Both the position numbers and the translations under genes were made by a program. The notes under the pieces were generated by a model. The model worked only from the letters and a program-made list of their open reading frames with translations. It made no database searches and was not told where the DNA came from. From NCBI GenBank assembly GCA_937890595.1, contig CALADM010000035.1, positions 6,362-70,361 on the forward strand: 64,000 bases of DNA, given 5' to 3'. The first letter of the stretch is position 1; every line of letters begins with the position of its first letter. Shown here piece after piece: positions 35,434-46,700 of this stretch. This DNA is from CAJMNU01 sp905214855. Its GTDB lineage: Bacteria > Bacillota > Clostridia > Lachnospirales > Lachnospiraceae.

Positions 35434-36366
35434 TCATCCTTTCTGAAAACAGCTCCCTGCTTCAACTGAAAAGCCATGTAAAAACGCAGCAGTATCCATT
35501 CTCTTTTTCCCTTGTAATTGTACTTCTTTCAAGATCAAAGATCCTTTTCCAGTCTGCACAAAAATCTGATCTTTTGTCACTTTCCAAATTGTACCTGGTT
35601 TTTCCTCAGATTCCTCTTCTGTGACATCCGCATCCCAGATTTTAAACATCTTATCCTGATATTTTGTATAGGCGCTTGGCCAAGGGTTCAAACCACGGAT
35701 CAGACGCTCAATAGAAACGGCATCACTCTCCCAGTTGACATCTCCCAGCTCCTTATCCAGCATTTTAGCATAGCATGTCTCTCCCTGCTGAGGAGTAGGC
35801 TGTATACTTCCCTCTTCTATCTTCTTTAATGTGGAAAGAATCATCTGCCCTCCCAATACACAAAGTTTATCATACAGACTTCCTGCTGTCTCCTTTTCCT
35901 CAATCTGTACTACCACCTTTTCCAACATGTCGCCGGTATCAACGCCAGTATCCATCTGCATGGTAGTCACTCCTGTCTCTTTCTCTCCATTGATAATCAC
36001 CCAGTTGATCGGTGCTGCACCACGATACATTGGAAGAAGGGAAGCATGTACATTAACGCATCCATATGGAGGAATCTGCAAAAGTGTCTTTGGAAGGATC
36101 TGACCAAATGCAACAACAACGATCACATCTGGAGCTAGATCTCTTAAAATCTGTAAAAAGCTCTCATCCCTAACTTTTTGTGGCTGATATACTGTAAGTC
36201 CATACTCCAATGCTTTTTCTTTTACTGGAGTCATTAAAACCGCATTTCCTCTGCCTTTTGGTTTATCTGGCTGCGTCACTACAGCCTGCACTTCATGACC
36301 CCCTGTTACCAATGCTTCCAAAACTGGCACAGAAAAGTCAGGAGTTCCCATAAATACTACTTTCAT
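35434..36366 (-). CDS. fmt: Methionyl-tRNA formyltransferase
   Basis: A 310-residue enzyme that formylates initiator Met-tRNA with 10-formyl-tetrahydrofolate. The catalytic N-terminal domain has FMGTPDFSVPVLEAL, the tRNA-binding loop region VTQPDKPKGRG, the catalytic Asn-His in NVHASLLPMYRGAAPI, and the Asp in MDTGVDTGDML. The C-terminal OB-like domain completes it. The ATG has AAGGAAAAAG ahead. It follows def by 30 bp, its normal partner: one adds and the other removes the formyl group. Confidence 0.96.
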   Translation of the reverse strand: MKVVFMGTPDFSVPVLEALVTGGHEVQAVVTQPDKPKGRGNAVLMTPVKEKALEYGLTVYQPQKVRDESFLQILRDLAPDVIVVVAFGQILPKTLLQIPPYGCVNVHASLLPMYRGAAPINWVIINGEKETGVTTMQMDTGVDTGDMLEKVVVQIEEKETAGSLYDKLCVLGGQMILSTLKKIEEGSIQPTPQQGETCYAKMLDKELGDVNWESDAVSIERLIRGLNPWPSAYTKYQDKMFKIWDADVTEEESEEKPGTIWKVTKDQIFVQTGKGSLILKEVQLQGKKRMDTAAFLHGFSVEAGSCFQKG

Positions 36367-36396
36367 ACTTTTTCCTTTCTCCGTCTTACTGCCTTT

Positions 36397-36870
36397 TTAT
36401 TCTTCCATCTCTTCTACGTCTTCCAGCTCACCTTCTACCAGATCTACATACAGTCTTCCTTCCAGATGATCACATTCATGGCAGATCGCGCGTGCCAAAA
36501 GCTCTGTCCCTTCCAAAACAAATTCCTGCATATTTTCATCCAACGCTTTTACTTTCACGTAATTAGGACGAGTCACCTGACCACGCTTTCCCGGAACACT
36601 GAGGCATCCCTCATAACCAGTCTGAGAGTCAGAAGTCTCTAAAATCTCTGGATTGATCAAAACATACTGATTGCCGTCATCCACATCGATCACAACAATC
36701 TGTTTTAAAATTCCAACCTGTGGGGCAGCCAGACCACAGCCGTTCGTCTCATACATAGTCTCAAACATATCCTCGATCAGCTCCATCGTGCGTGGAGTCA
36801 TCTCTTTTACGGGTTTACTTTTCTTTCTTAAAATATCGTCTCCAATTTCTCTTACTTTACGCAGTGCCAT
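36397..36870 (-). CDS. def: Peptide deformylase
   Basis: A 157-residue metalloenzyme that removes formyl from nascent proteins. All three motifs are present: GCGLAAPQ near residue 45, EGCLSVP near 87 and HECDHLEG near 131. The C terminus carries an acidic tail (VEGELEDVEEMEE). The ATG at 36870 has GGAG eight bases ahead; a longer frame upstream is not supported. priA lies 71 bp upstream. Confidence 0.96.
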   Translation of the reverse strand: MALRKVREIGDDILRKKSKPVKEMTPRTMELIEDMFETMYETNGCGLAAPQVGILKQIVVIDVDDGNQYVLINPEILETSDSQTGYEGCLSVPGKRGQVTRPNYVKVKALDENMQEFVLEGTELLARAICHECDHLEGRLYVDLVEGELEDVEEMEE

Positions 36871-36941
36871 TTCATTTTCTCCCTTCTTTTTCAAACGATC
36901 TGTAATAAAAATAAATATATAACATGATCTGTAAAGCCACT

Positions 36942-39164
36942 CTAGGGCATATCAAAGAGGAACTGCACTTTAGATGACCACGGCTTATCCTTTGCCGCTT
37001 CCTCCAGTTCCTCCTTTATTTGTAACAGTATATCATAATTTTTATGTTTCAAATATAAAATTTTCCTATAGATATCATTAATTTTATATACAGGAGCTTC
37101 CGCAGGTCCTACAATCTGTAGGTTCTTCCAATGATTTTGTCCATTTATCCACTCTTCCAGCCAACACACACACAGATTCAGCTCTTCTTCCTGCGGTGAT
37201 GTTATAAGAAGTGTCATCAATGTACAAGATGGCGGATAGTTCAAAATCCTTCTGTATGCCATCTCCTTTTCATAAAATAATGCATAATTTTGAGTTGCAG
37301 CTGCCTGTATACTATAATGCTCTGGCTGGTATGTCTGAATGATCACTTCTCCTTCTCCATTTCCTCGCCCAGCACGCCCTGCCGCCTGTGTCAGCAGATC
37401 AAATGTATACTCACTGCACCTGTAATCCGGCATATGCAGGGAAAGATCTGCTGCAAGAATCCCGACCAAAGTTACTTTTGGGAAATCATGTCCTTTTACA
37501 ATCATTTGTGTCCCCACCAAGACATCTGCTCTTCCCTCATAAAATGTGGACAAAATCTCCTCATGACCATGTTTTCCCGATGTAGTATCCATATCCATAC
37601 GTAAAACTCTTGCCTGCGGAAAGATTTTTTTCACTGCTTCCTCTGCCTTTTGAGTTCCGCTCCCAAAACCAGCAAGATATCTTGAACCACAAGATGGACA
37701 GGTTTGCGGAACTGGCATCTGATATCCACAATAATGACATTTCAACTCCCCATTTCTGTGATAGGTCAGAGAAACATCACAATGCGGGCATTTCAGGGCA
37801 TCTCCACATGCACGGCAGGAAATAAAATTAGAATATCCTCTTCTGTTCATAAACAAGATGATCTGTTCTCCTCTTTCCAGCCTCTCTGTCATTTTCTGCT
37901 GCAAAATATAGCTGAACATGGAACGATTTCCCTGTCTCAGTTCTTCCCTCAAATCCACAATCTCTACTTTTGCCAGACGGCTTCCTTCTTTTGCTCTTTT
38001 TGTCAAAGTATACAGCTTATATTGTCCCTGCAATGCTTTTGTATATGCAGTCATAGAAGGTGTCGCAGATCCTAAGATCAAAGCTGCCTGATTCATTCTT
38101 GCCCATTCTGCTGCTGTCTCTCTTGCATGATAACGCGGAGAAACCTCGCTTTTATAAGCATTCTCATGCTCCTCATCCATAACAATAAGCCCAAGATCCG
38201 GAAACGGTGTAAACAGAGCAGATCTTGGACCAATCATGATCTGGATCTCTCCTCTTTTTGCCCTCTCAAACTGATCATAACGCTCACCCGCTGACAATCT
38301 GGAATTGATAATAGAAACCTTGTCTCCAAATCTCTGATAAAAACGCATCACTGTCTGATATGTCAATGCAATTTCTGGGATCAAAACGATCACTTGTCGT
38401 TTTTTCTGCAAAACTCGTTCCATACACCCCATATAGACTTCTGTTTTTCCACTCCCAGTGATCCCGTGGATCAAACTCACCCGCAGATCTCCCTCCTGAT
38501 ATCTTTTCCAGAAATCTTCTACAATCGCATTTTGTTCCTCATTCAAGATTGGAATATTTTGCTTTATTTGTATCTTTTCAGATATCGGATTGCGGTATTC
38601 TTTCTTGACATCTAAACTAACCAGTCCCTTGTTTACCAAAGGTTCCCACACAGATGCCGATAAACCGAGCTGTTTTTTGGCATAGTCGCATGAAACTTCC
38701 CTATTTTGTAAAAATGCATCCAAAAGGCGTGTTCTTGCGGTATAATGCCGTTTCACTGCCTCATCCATGAGCATATTCAGTTCTTCCCTTGAGGCATTCC
38801 AGTAAAGTGTTCTTTTTTCTGCTTTTCTGACTTCTCTTTTTACTGGAAGGACAGTCCTAAGTGCCTGATTCATAGTAGAGCCATATCTCTCTTTCATCCA
38901 CCAGGCAAGCGCAAGGAGCCGGGATTCAACAGAAATACTCCCTGTCACAATCCCGGCGATCTCTTTCATTTTTTCTACCGGATAGTCTGCCTCATTCCGG
39001 ATACCGACTACATACCCCTTTCGGTTTTTATGTGCATTTCCAAAAGGAATCTCTACCTGCATCCCGATCTGCAGTATCTGTTCCAACTCTCTGGGAATCT
39101 TATATTGAAACAGCCTATCCAGATTCTCATGTGAAATATCTATGATCACATCCGCAAATTTCAA
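36942..39164 (-). CDS. priA: Primosomal protein N' (replication restart helicase PriA)
   Basis: A 740-residue helicase that reloads the replisome at stalled forks. The 3'-DNA-binding domain (about 1-110) is followed by Walker A in GITGSGKTEVYMG, DEEH in IVMDEEHENAYK, and a zinc cluster region with eight Cys (CRAC through CPSC, about residues 448-485). The helicase C-terminal part holds RAGRGNGEGEVIIQT. Translation starts at a TTG that overlaps the murF stop as TTGA, with GAGGAAGAG just ahead; this is an unusual start. The coupling to murF links wall and replication genes. Confidence 0.95.
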   Translation of the reverse strand: MKFADVIIDISHENLDRLFQYKIPRELEQILQIGMQVEIPFGNAHKNRKGYVVGIRNEADYPVEKMKEIAGIVTGSISVESRLLALAWWMKERYGSTMNQALRTVLPVKREVRKAEKRTLYWNASREELNMLMDEAVKRHYTARTRLLDAFLQNREVSCDYAKKQLGLSASVWEPLVNKGLVSLDVKKEYRNPISEKIQIKQNIPILNEEQNAIVEDFWKRYQEGDLRVSLIHGITGSGKTEVYMGCMERVLQKKRQVIVLIPEIALTYQTVMRFYQRFGDKVSIINSRLSAGERYDQFERAKRGEIQIMIGPRSALFTPFPDLGLIVMDEEHENAYKSEVSPRYHARETAAEWARMNQAALILGSATPSMTAYTKALQGQYKLYTLTKRAKEGSRLAKVEIVDLREELRQGNRSMFSYILQQKMTERLERGEQIILFMNRRGYSNFISCRACGDALKCPHCDVSLTYHRNGELKCHYCGYQMPVPQTCPSCGSRYLAGFGSGTQKAEEAVKKIFPQARVLRMDMDTTSGKHGHEEILSTFYEGRADVLVGTQMIVKGHDFPKVTLVGILAADLSLHMPDYRCSEYTFDLLTQAAGRAGRGNGEGEVIIQTYQPEHYSIQAAATQNYALFYEKEMAYRRILNYPPSCTLMTLLITSPQEEELNLCVCWLEEWINGQNHWKNLQIVGPAEAPVYKINDIYRKILYLKHKNYDILLQIKEELEEAAKDKPWSSKVQFLFDMP

Positions 39165-40546
39165 TCTTTCTCTTCCTCACCTTTATGTATCAAGTGTTTT
39201 GATATCTCAAACAGACGCATACTATTAGAACCTTTCAAAAGAATACTATCCCCTTCTTTCAAAAGTCCATCTAAAAATGCCATAATGTCTTTATTATCCA
39301 TAAAAGAAACGACCTGTATGTTCTTTTCCGCATCCAAGACACCTTTTGCGATCTGCTTTGCCATCTCTCCACATGTTACCACAAAATCTATATTTTGCTC
39401 TGCCGCAAAACGTCCGATCTCATAATGGTACTCTAAAGAACGCTCTCCCAGTTCTTTCATATCTGCTAAAACAGCAATTTTTCTCTTTGCCTCCATAGAA
39501 CTTAAAACAGAAATTGCTGCCTGCATAGAAACTGGACTTGCATTATAGGTATCATCTAAAATAGTGATCCCATTTACTTGGTATACCTTTTGTCTGTTCT
39601 GGAATCCGTCAAATACTTCGAGAGCCTTTGCTGCTTCCTGCATAGGAATGCCATTCTCTCTTGCAACAGCAAGCGCTGCCATTGCATTTCCCACATTATG
39701 TTCTCCCATGATCTGAAGACGGACTTCTGTTTTTTCTTCCCCATGTACGGCAAGAAAAACAGGATATCCATTCTCCAATCTTATATTTTCTGCCCGATAA
39801 TCCGCCTGTTCTGCTCTGCCATAGTAGATTGTACGGATCCCGTCTCTGGCTTTTGTATGTGCCAGAAGATCATCATCCGCATTCAAAAACAAAATGCCTC
39901 CAGATTTCATACCATCCTGGATCGTCAGCTTTTCATGATAGATATTTTCTCTTGACCCAAGCTGTTCAATGTGTGTGATACCAATATTGGTGATCACCGC
40001 CATATCTGGCTTTGCAATTTTTGCAATAACAGAAAGTTCTCCTGGTTCACTCATCCCAAGCTCTATCACAGCAATCTCTTCATCAGAAATTTCAGACAAA
40101 GTAAGCGGAACACCAACCTGACTATTACTATTTCCTGGTGTTTTGTATACTTTTTTCCCAGCAGAAAGTGCCATTGCGATCATCTCTCTTGTAGTTGTTT
40201 TTCCTACGCTCCCCGTAATTCCTACAACTGGGATAGAGAGACTGTCACGATATGCACATCCCAGACGCTGCAGTGCCTTTTTGGTATCATCAACCAAAAT
40301 CCATGCGACTGATGGATCTTCTGGTTCTGTATGTTCACTGGTACACACAGCAACTGCCCCTGACTCGATCACCTGTTTCAAAAAACAATGTGCATCCACT
40401 TTTTCTCCGATCAAAGGCACAAACATTGTCTGTTCTGAAATTTTTCTGGAATCTATGCTGATATGGCATACCGGACAATCTTTTCCTTTGCAAAGCAAGT
40501 TTCCTCCCATTGCTTGGGCTATCTTATCAACTGTCATATCTTTCAT
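39161..40546 (-). CDS. murF: UDP-N-acetylmuramoyl-tripeptide-D-alanyl-D-alanine ligase
   Basis: A 461-residue Mur ligase that adds D-Ala-D-Ala to the UDP-MurNAc tripeptide. The ATP-binding motif is GITGSVGKTTTREMI near residue 110. Other features are KTPGNSNSQVGVPLTL, the Mur-ligase lysine region and DDTYNASPVSMQAAI. The start overlaps murE as ATGA, and GGAGATG is eight bases ahead. It ends in a TGA shared with priA. The murE-murF pair gives two successive steps of the wall precursor pathway. Confidence 0.95.
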   Translation of the reverse strand: MKDMTVDKIAQAMGGNLLCKGKDCPVCHISIDSRKISEQTMFVPLIGEKVDAHCFLKQVIESGAVAVCTSEHTEPEDPSVAWILVDDTKKALQRLGCAYRDSLSIPVVGITGSVGKTTTREMIAMALSAGKKVYKTPGNSNSQVGVPLTLSEISDEEIAVIELGMSEPGELSVIAKIAKPDMAVITNIGITHIEQLGSRENIYHEKLTIQDGMKSGGILFLNADDDLLAHTKARDGIRTIYYGRAEQADYRAENIRLENGYPVFLAVHGEEKTEVRLQIMGEHNVGNAMAALAVARENGIPMQEAAKALEVFDGFQNRQKVYQVNGITILDDTYNASPVSMQAAISVLSSMEAKRKIAVLADMKELGERSLEYHYEIGRFAAEQNIDFVVTCGEMAKQIAKGVLDAEKNIQVVSFMDNKDIMAFLDGLLKEGDSILLKGSNSMRLFEISKHLIHKGEEEKD

Positions 40547-42021
40547 ATCTTTTTCATCTCCGTTACTGCTTCTAAAATCACACTGCGATCCAAGAAAGGA
40601 TAGCGTACACCTTCAATTTCCTGATAATCTTCATGTCCCTTTCCGATCACTGCGATCATATCACCTGGCTGTGCATGGTGAATACTATAAAAAATAGCTT
40701 CTCTGCGGTCTGGGATCACCAGATATTCTCCCTCTGTTTTATGCAACCCGATTTTAATATCCTCTATAATATCTTCTACTTTTTCAAAACGAGAATTATC
40801 TGCTGTCACAATACTCAGATCTGCCATTCTTCCGCCAATCTCACCCATAGAATATCGTCTGTCTTTTGCTCTGTTTCCTCCACATCCAAACACGCAGATC
40901 AAACGGTGTGGCTGATAACTTCGAAGTGTCTTTAACAAACTTTCCATACTCACCGCATTATGGGCATAATCAACCAATACAGAAAATGTCTCACAAGAGT
41001 ACACGATCTCCATACGACCATCTACTTTTACCGAGTAAAGTGCTTTCTGTATTTTTTCCTTTGGAAGATGTAATAACATTCCTACACTACATGCTGCCAA
41101 AGCATTTCCAGCATTAAATCTTCCCGGCATTCCTACTTTTAATGAAATCTCTTCCTTTCCAGACACATTAAATTCTAACCCGACAAACCCAGACTCTCGA
41201 ATATATGCAATGTCTCCTGCCTTAAAATCTGCCTCTTCTTCCAATGCATAGGTATAACTGCGACAGGAAGCCTTCTCCATAATACGGTCTATATTCTCAT
41301 CATCTGCATAGAACAGCCCTGTCTTACATCGTGTAAAAAGATCTGCCTTACATTGCAGATATTCCTCAAAATCTGCATGTTCATTTGGTCCAATATGATC
41401 TGGTGAAATGTTAGTAAAAACTGCCAGATCAAACAAAATACCATCGATCCTGTGCATTTTAACACCTTGTGATGACACTTCCATGACCATATATTCACAT
41501 CCTGCGTCTACCATTTGGGCAAAATATTGCTGCAGTTCGTATGACTCTGGTGTTGTATTCTTTGTTGGATACAAGTGTTCTCCAATCGTTACTCCATTCG
41601 TTCCGATCATACCCACTTTTTTACCGGATTCCTCTAACATCGCACGGATCATATGAGTTGTTGTAGTCTTTCCCTTTGTACCAGTCACTCCGATCGTAAT
41701 CATTTTTTTTGAAGGATAGCCAAATCTTGCTGCTGAAAGAAGAGCAAGTGCATTTCGTCCGTTCTCTACAGATACCACTGTAACGTCTGTCGGAAATCCT
41801 TTTGGCATTTCCCATCCCTCTTCCACTACAAGTGCTTTACAGCCTGCACGAAGTACATCTGAAATAAAATTATGAGAGTCCCTCAGACTTCCCTTCATAC
41901 ACACAAAAACCGTATCAGCTGCTGCTTTTCTGGAATCATAGCAGACATCTTTTACCAAAATCTCTGTGCTTCCCTGCACAATCTTGCAGGGAAGCTCCAT
42001 AAGCCAATCGCTTAAAAACAT
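40543..42021 (-). CDS. murE: MurE-type UDP-N-acetylmuramyl tripeptide synthetase
   Basis: A 492-residue Mur ligase that adds the third amino acid (usually meso-DAP, or Lys) to UDP-MurNAc-L-Ala-D-Glu. Seen here are DSRKAAADTVFVCMKG, the ATP loop GVTGTKGKTTTTHMI near 112, and VDYAHNAVSM. The amino-acid recognition motif reads DNSR (TADNSRFEKVEDI) where DAP-type enzymes usually have DNPR. The closing KGHEDYQEIEGVRYPFLD is typical. The ATG at 42021 has TTGGAGG five bases ahead; the earlier ATG lies in that site. A meso-DAP preference is likely from the Arg but is not certain. Confidence 0.92.
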   Translation of the reverse strand: MFLSDWLMELPCKIVQGSTEILVKDVCYDSRKAAADTVFVCMKGSLRDSHNFISDVLRAGCKALVVEEGWEMPKGFPTDVTVVSVENGRNALALLSAARFGYPSKKMITIGVTGTKGKTTTTHMIRAMLEESGKKVGMIGTNGVTIGEHLYPTKNTTPESYELQQYFAQMVDAGCEYMVMEVSSQGVKMHRIDGILFDLAVFTNISPDHIGPNEHADFEEYLQCKADLFTRCKTGLFYADDENIDRIMEKASCRSYTYALEEEADFKAGDIAYIRESGFVGLEFNVSGKEEISLKVGMPGRFNAGNALAACSVGMLLHLPKEKIQKALYSVKVDGRMEIVYSCETFSVLVDYAHNAVSMESLLKTLRSYQPHRLICVFGCGGNRAKDRRYSMGEIGGRMADLSIVTADNSRFEKVEDIIEDIKIGLHKTEGEYLVIPDRREAIFYSIHHAQPGDMIAVIGKGHEDYQEIEGVRYPFLDRSVILEAVTEMKKI

Positions 42022-42041
42022 AGAAACCTCCAACATGTGAT

Positions 42042-43712
42042 TTAGAATAATCCTGTAATCACACCATTTTCATCAACATCAATATTATCTGCTGCCGGCT
42101 TTTTCGGAAGACCTGGCATTGTCATGATCGCTCCTGTCAAAACTACGACAAAGCCTGCCCCTGCACTGACATATGCATCTCTTACCTGAAGTGTAAATCC
42201 GGTTGGTCTTCCCAGTTTGGTCTGATCGTCAGAAAGGGAGTACTGATTCTTTGCCATGCAGACTGGAAGATTTGAAAATCCCATCTCCTCAATTTTAGCC
42301 AATGCCTTATTGGCTGTTGGAGCATATGCAACTCCATCCGCTCCGTAGATCTCTACAGCAATTTTAGCGATCTTTTCTTTGAGACTTAAGGAATCTTCGT
42401 ACAATGGTTTGAAATTACTTTCCTTTGTCTCAAGAGTAGATAATACTTTTTCAGCCAGAGCCATTCCGCCCTCTCCGCCTTTTGCCCATACTTCTGACAA
42501 TGCAAATTCACAACCTCTTTCCTCGCAAAAGTTCTTAATAAATTCATATTCTGCTTCTGTGTCAGATGTGAAAGAATTCAAGGTCACAACAACTGGAACC
42601 TGATACTTCTGAAGGTTTTCAATGTGTTTTTCCAGATTGACGATTCCCTTCTTTAACGCTTCCAGATTCTCTTCTCCAAGCTCTGTCTTTGGCACACCGC
42701 CATTATATTTGAGGGCACGCACGGTTGCAACCAAAACAACAGCATCTGGTTTCAAATCTGCTTTACGGCATTTGATATCAAAGAACTTCTCTGCTCCAAG
42801 ATCTGCTCCAAATCCTGCTTCTGTCACTACAATATCAGCCAGTTTTAAAGCTGTCTTTGTAGCACGTACACTGTTACATCCATGTGCAATATTTGCAAAA
42901 GGTCCTCCATGAACCAATGCACCTGTATGTTCCAGAGTCTGGATAAGATTTGGTTTAAGAGCATCTTTTAATAATGCTGCCATTGCACCTACTGCATGAA
43001 GATCAGATGCTGTCACTGGTTCTCCGGCAAAATTATATGCCACAATAATCCGACCAAGACGTTCTTTCAGATCCTGCATGTCGTTTGCCAGACAAAGAAT
43101 CGCCATAATTTCAGATGCAACTGTGATAACAAAATGGTCTTCTCTCACCACTCCATCCGCTTTTGCACCCAAGCCCACTACTACATTACGGAGGACACGG
43201 TCATTCATGTCTACACAGCGTTTCCAAAGGATCTGTCTTGTGTCAATTCCAAGTGCATTTCCCTGCTGAATATGATTATCCAACATAGCAGCCAGCAGGT
43301 TATTTGCAGAAGTGATCGCATGAAAATCTCCAGTAAAATGCAGATTCAGATCTTCCATCGGAACAACCTGAGCATATCCACCGCCAGCAGCACCTCCCTT
43401 AATTCCAAAACATGGTCCAAGGGATGGCTCTCTCAATGCGATCAGAGCTTTTTTACCCATTTTTGCAAATGCCTCGCCAAGACCTACCGTTGTCGTTGTC
43501 TTTCCTTCCCCTGCCGGAGTCGGATTGATCGCTGTTACCAGTACTAATTTTCCATCCTGACGGTCTTTTACCTGATCCCAGAGTTCGTCTGTCAATTTTG
43601 CTTTGTACTTTCCATAGAATTCCAAATCATCCTCTGTAATTCCATACTGTGCTGCTACCTCACGGATATGCAGCATTTTTGCTTCCTGTGCAATTTGAAT
43701 ATCAGTCTTCAT
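42042..43712 (-). CDS. fhs: Formate-tetrahydrofolate ligase
   Basis: A 556-residue enzyme that makes 10-formyl-tetrahydrofolate from formate, ATP and THF. The P-loop is PTPAGEGKTTTTVGL near residue 67. Other family stretches are REPSLGPCFGIKGGAAGGG, ALVHGGPFANIAHGCNS and EAGFGADLGAEKFFDIK. Common in acetogens and purine-degrading or purine-making clostridia. The start has AGGAGGAA ahead. It sits between ftsK and murE; this order is not one I can tie to a pathway, though its product also feeds the nearby fmt reaction. Confidence 0.97.
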   Translation of the reverse strand: MKTDIQIAQEAKMLHIREVAAQYGITEDDLEFYGKYKAKLTDELWDQVKDRQDGKLVLVTAINPTPAGEGKTTTTVGLGEAFAKMGKKALIALREPSLGPCFGIKGGAAGGGYAQVVPMEDLNLHFTGDFHAITSANNLLAAMLDNHIQQGNALGIDTRQILWKRCVDMNDRVLRNVVVGLGAKADGVVREDHFVITVASEIMAILCLANDMQDLKERLGRIIVAYNFAGEPVTASDLHAVGAMAALLKDALKPNLIQTLEHTGALVHGGPFANIAHGCNSVRATKTALKLADIVVTEAGFGADLGAEKFFDIKCRKADLKPDAVVLVATVRALKYNGGVPKTELGEENLEALKKGIVNLEKHIENLQKYQVPVVVTLNSFTSDTEAEYEFIKNFCEERGCEFALSEVWAKGGEGGMALAEKVLSTLETKESNFKPLYEDSLSLKEKIAKIAVEIYGADGVAYAPTANKALAKIEEMGFSNLPVCMAKNQYSLSDDQTKLGRPTGFTLQVRDAYVSAGAGFVVVLTGAIMTMPGLPKKPAADNIDVDENGVITGLF

Positions 43713-43774
43713 ACATTTTTCCTCCTAGGTCTTATAATCTATCTATGATTTGCATTGCATTTCATTTACATAAT

Positions 43775-46700
43775 CTACACAATATCCTGAAACTCTTCCA
43801 AAGTCATAAGTACTTTTCTTGGTTTTGTTCCTTCCTCTTCTCCAACAACCCCCGCATCAGCCAACTGATCCATAATACGGGCTGCACGGTTGAATCCAAT
43901 CTTAAATACCCTCTGCAACATACCAATAGATGCTTTTTCTTTTTCAATGATCAGTTTTCCTGCCTGTTCAAAATATGCATCGCGCTCTCCTGAAGCATCA
44001 GACATTCCCCCATCCATACCATTTCCTGCCATTTTTGCCTCAATCTCTTCACTATACTCTGCACATATACCCTGTTCTGTCAAGAAGTCCACCACAGCTG
44101 TCACTTCACTGTCTGATACAAATGCACCTTGTACACGGATTGGTTTTGGAATTCCGGATGGATAAAACAGCATATCACCCTTTCCAAGCAATTTTTCTGC
44201 ACCATTCATATCGATAATAGTACGGGAGTCCACACCAGAAGAAACTGCAAACGCAATACGGGACGGCACATTTGCCTTGATCAAACCTGTAATAACATTA
44301 ACAGAAGGTCTCTGTGTTGCGATCACCAGATGAATTCCCGCTGCACGGGCAAGCTGTGCCAGACGACAGATAGAATCTTCTACTTCCCCTGGAGCAACCA
44401 TCATCAAATCTGCAAGCTCGTCCACGATAATAACAATCTGCGGAAGTTTTTTAGGTTTATTCTCATCTTCAATATCCCGCAATGCCTCAATTTTCGCATT
44501 GTATCCCTTTAAATCCCTCACATTGTAATCTGCAAATTTCTTATAACGGTCTGTCATTTCAGCAACAGCCCAGTTCAATGCTGCACTTGCTTTTTTAGGG
44601 TCTGTTACCACTGGGATCAAAAGATGTGGGATTCCATTGTACACACTCAATTCCACGACTTTAGGATCTACCATGATCAACTTTACATCTTCTGGAGAAG
44701 ATTTATAAAGGATACTCATGATCAGTGTATTGATACATACAGACTTACCAGATCCAGTTGCACCAGCGATCAGAAGATGCGGCATCTTCGCAATATCTGT
44801 CACAACTGTCTTTCCTCCGATGTCTTTTCCAACGGCAAAAGCAAGTCTGGATGGATGTTTCTTGAATTCTTCTGAATCCAAAATATCCCGCAACCGTACA
44901 ATACTGTTTTCTTTATTTGGTACTTCGATTCCAACTGCCGCTTTTCCAGGGATCGGCGCTTCAATACGGATATCTGCTGCCGCAAGATTTAATTTAATAT
45001 CATCCTGCAATGAAACAATCCGACTAACTTTCACTCCTTGTTCTGGATGAAGCTCATAACGGGTTACTGCAGGACCACAGCTGATATCTGTCACTGTAAC
45101 ACCTACACCGAAATTTTGTAAGGTCTGCTGTAATTTGATAGCAGTCTCTTTATATTCTTTTTCTGAAAAAGCTCCCGGCTTAAAAGATCCCTTAGTCAAC
45201 AGATCGGTAGGAGGAAAAATATACTCTCTCTTTGCTTTTTCCTCCTGCTCTTTAATCTGTTCTACCAAAGTCGGTCCCGGTCGAGATGCTACTTCAAATT
45301 CATCTTTTCTTGGAAGATACTCTTTTTTCCCATCTTCTGTTCTGGAATATCCCGGCTCAAAATCAGACCCTTTTGCTGTCTGTATCAGACTTTCCCCATA
45401 TCCTCTTGACTGGATCTTTTGTCGGTCTGGGATCTTAGGTGCTGTGTTAATTCCAGTAACTGCCACAGCTTTCTTTTCTTCCAATTTCTTTTGCAGCAAG
45501 CTAGTCTCTGCCTCAATGATCTTTCCTGCGGCTGTCACAACTGTTTTGGTTTCCTCTGGAACAAAGACTTCCTCTTTTTCTTTTGCTTTATAAAACTCTT
45601 CATCTGGTCTCTGATCCAACACTCCCATATCTCTATATGTATCCGCCCAAAGTTTGGAATTTTCTTCTTGTCTCTTCTCATAAGACGCTTGGTGAAGATC
45701 ATCTCTTGTAGATCTCTTTAGCATCTGAGTTTCTGGAACTTGCAGTGGTATATCTTCTTCCTTATACAGAGACTGCGGCAAATGTTCTTTTTCTTCCTCC
45801 TGCATCGCAAGGATCCGTTTCACATCTCCCTCATCATATTCATCCACAGATGCTGTTCTTGGCATATGGATCCGACCTGTGAATTGGTCTGCCGAATGCT
45901 GCTGTTCTTTCTCTCTTTCCATTCTAACAGATGAAAAATCAGAAATATTAAGGACTTGACTTTCTGACTGTTTTTTCAATCTTGCACTGATCGCTTCTCG
46001 CTCTACTGCATCAAAATCAATGTCTTTTTTCTGTCTGCTTTCAGGCTTATCTTCTGTCTTTTCCTGTTCTTTCTGCCCTTCTTCAAAAGAAATGATGCTT
46101 TTCTCTTTTTGTTCCTCACATTTCTCCTTATCCAACTTCTGTTGTTTTGATGCCTGTATTTCCAAAACCTCTTCTCTATGCACAGAAGGTTCTGCTGCTC
46201 CCACAGGAAATGAAAAAGCTGGAACAGAAGAACTAGAAGGAGAAATAGCGGGGTTGGATCTGCTATTTTTCACAAGAGGGATCGTATTGAGCTTTGTGGA
46301 ACTAAGATCCACACCAGAAACCGTTTGTTCCTCCCGTATTCTCTTTTTTTCTGTCCGTTGCTGTTCATATTCTTCTAAACGCCTGTCTACATCATGTTTT
46401 GCATATTGATAAGCAAGGGAACTGTTTCTTTTAATAAAATTCACAAAAGAACGTTCTGTAATAAACACCATTCCTATGATAAACAAAACCAAAAGAAGCA
46501 AGTATGTCCCAAGTGTACCCAACATATTTCCAAACGCAACAGCAAGGAGACCACCAAGCAAACCTCCCCCACTTCCTTTTTCTCCGGATATCAAGTAATA
46601 CTGGATGATTTTTTGTCCTTCTAGCCATCCTCCGCCAAATACCATCTGGGAGAGACCACAAACTGCCAAAAAACAGAATGTACATCCGATCATCTTTAAT

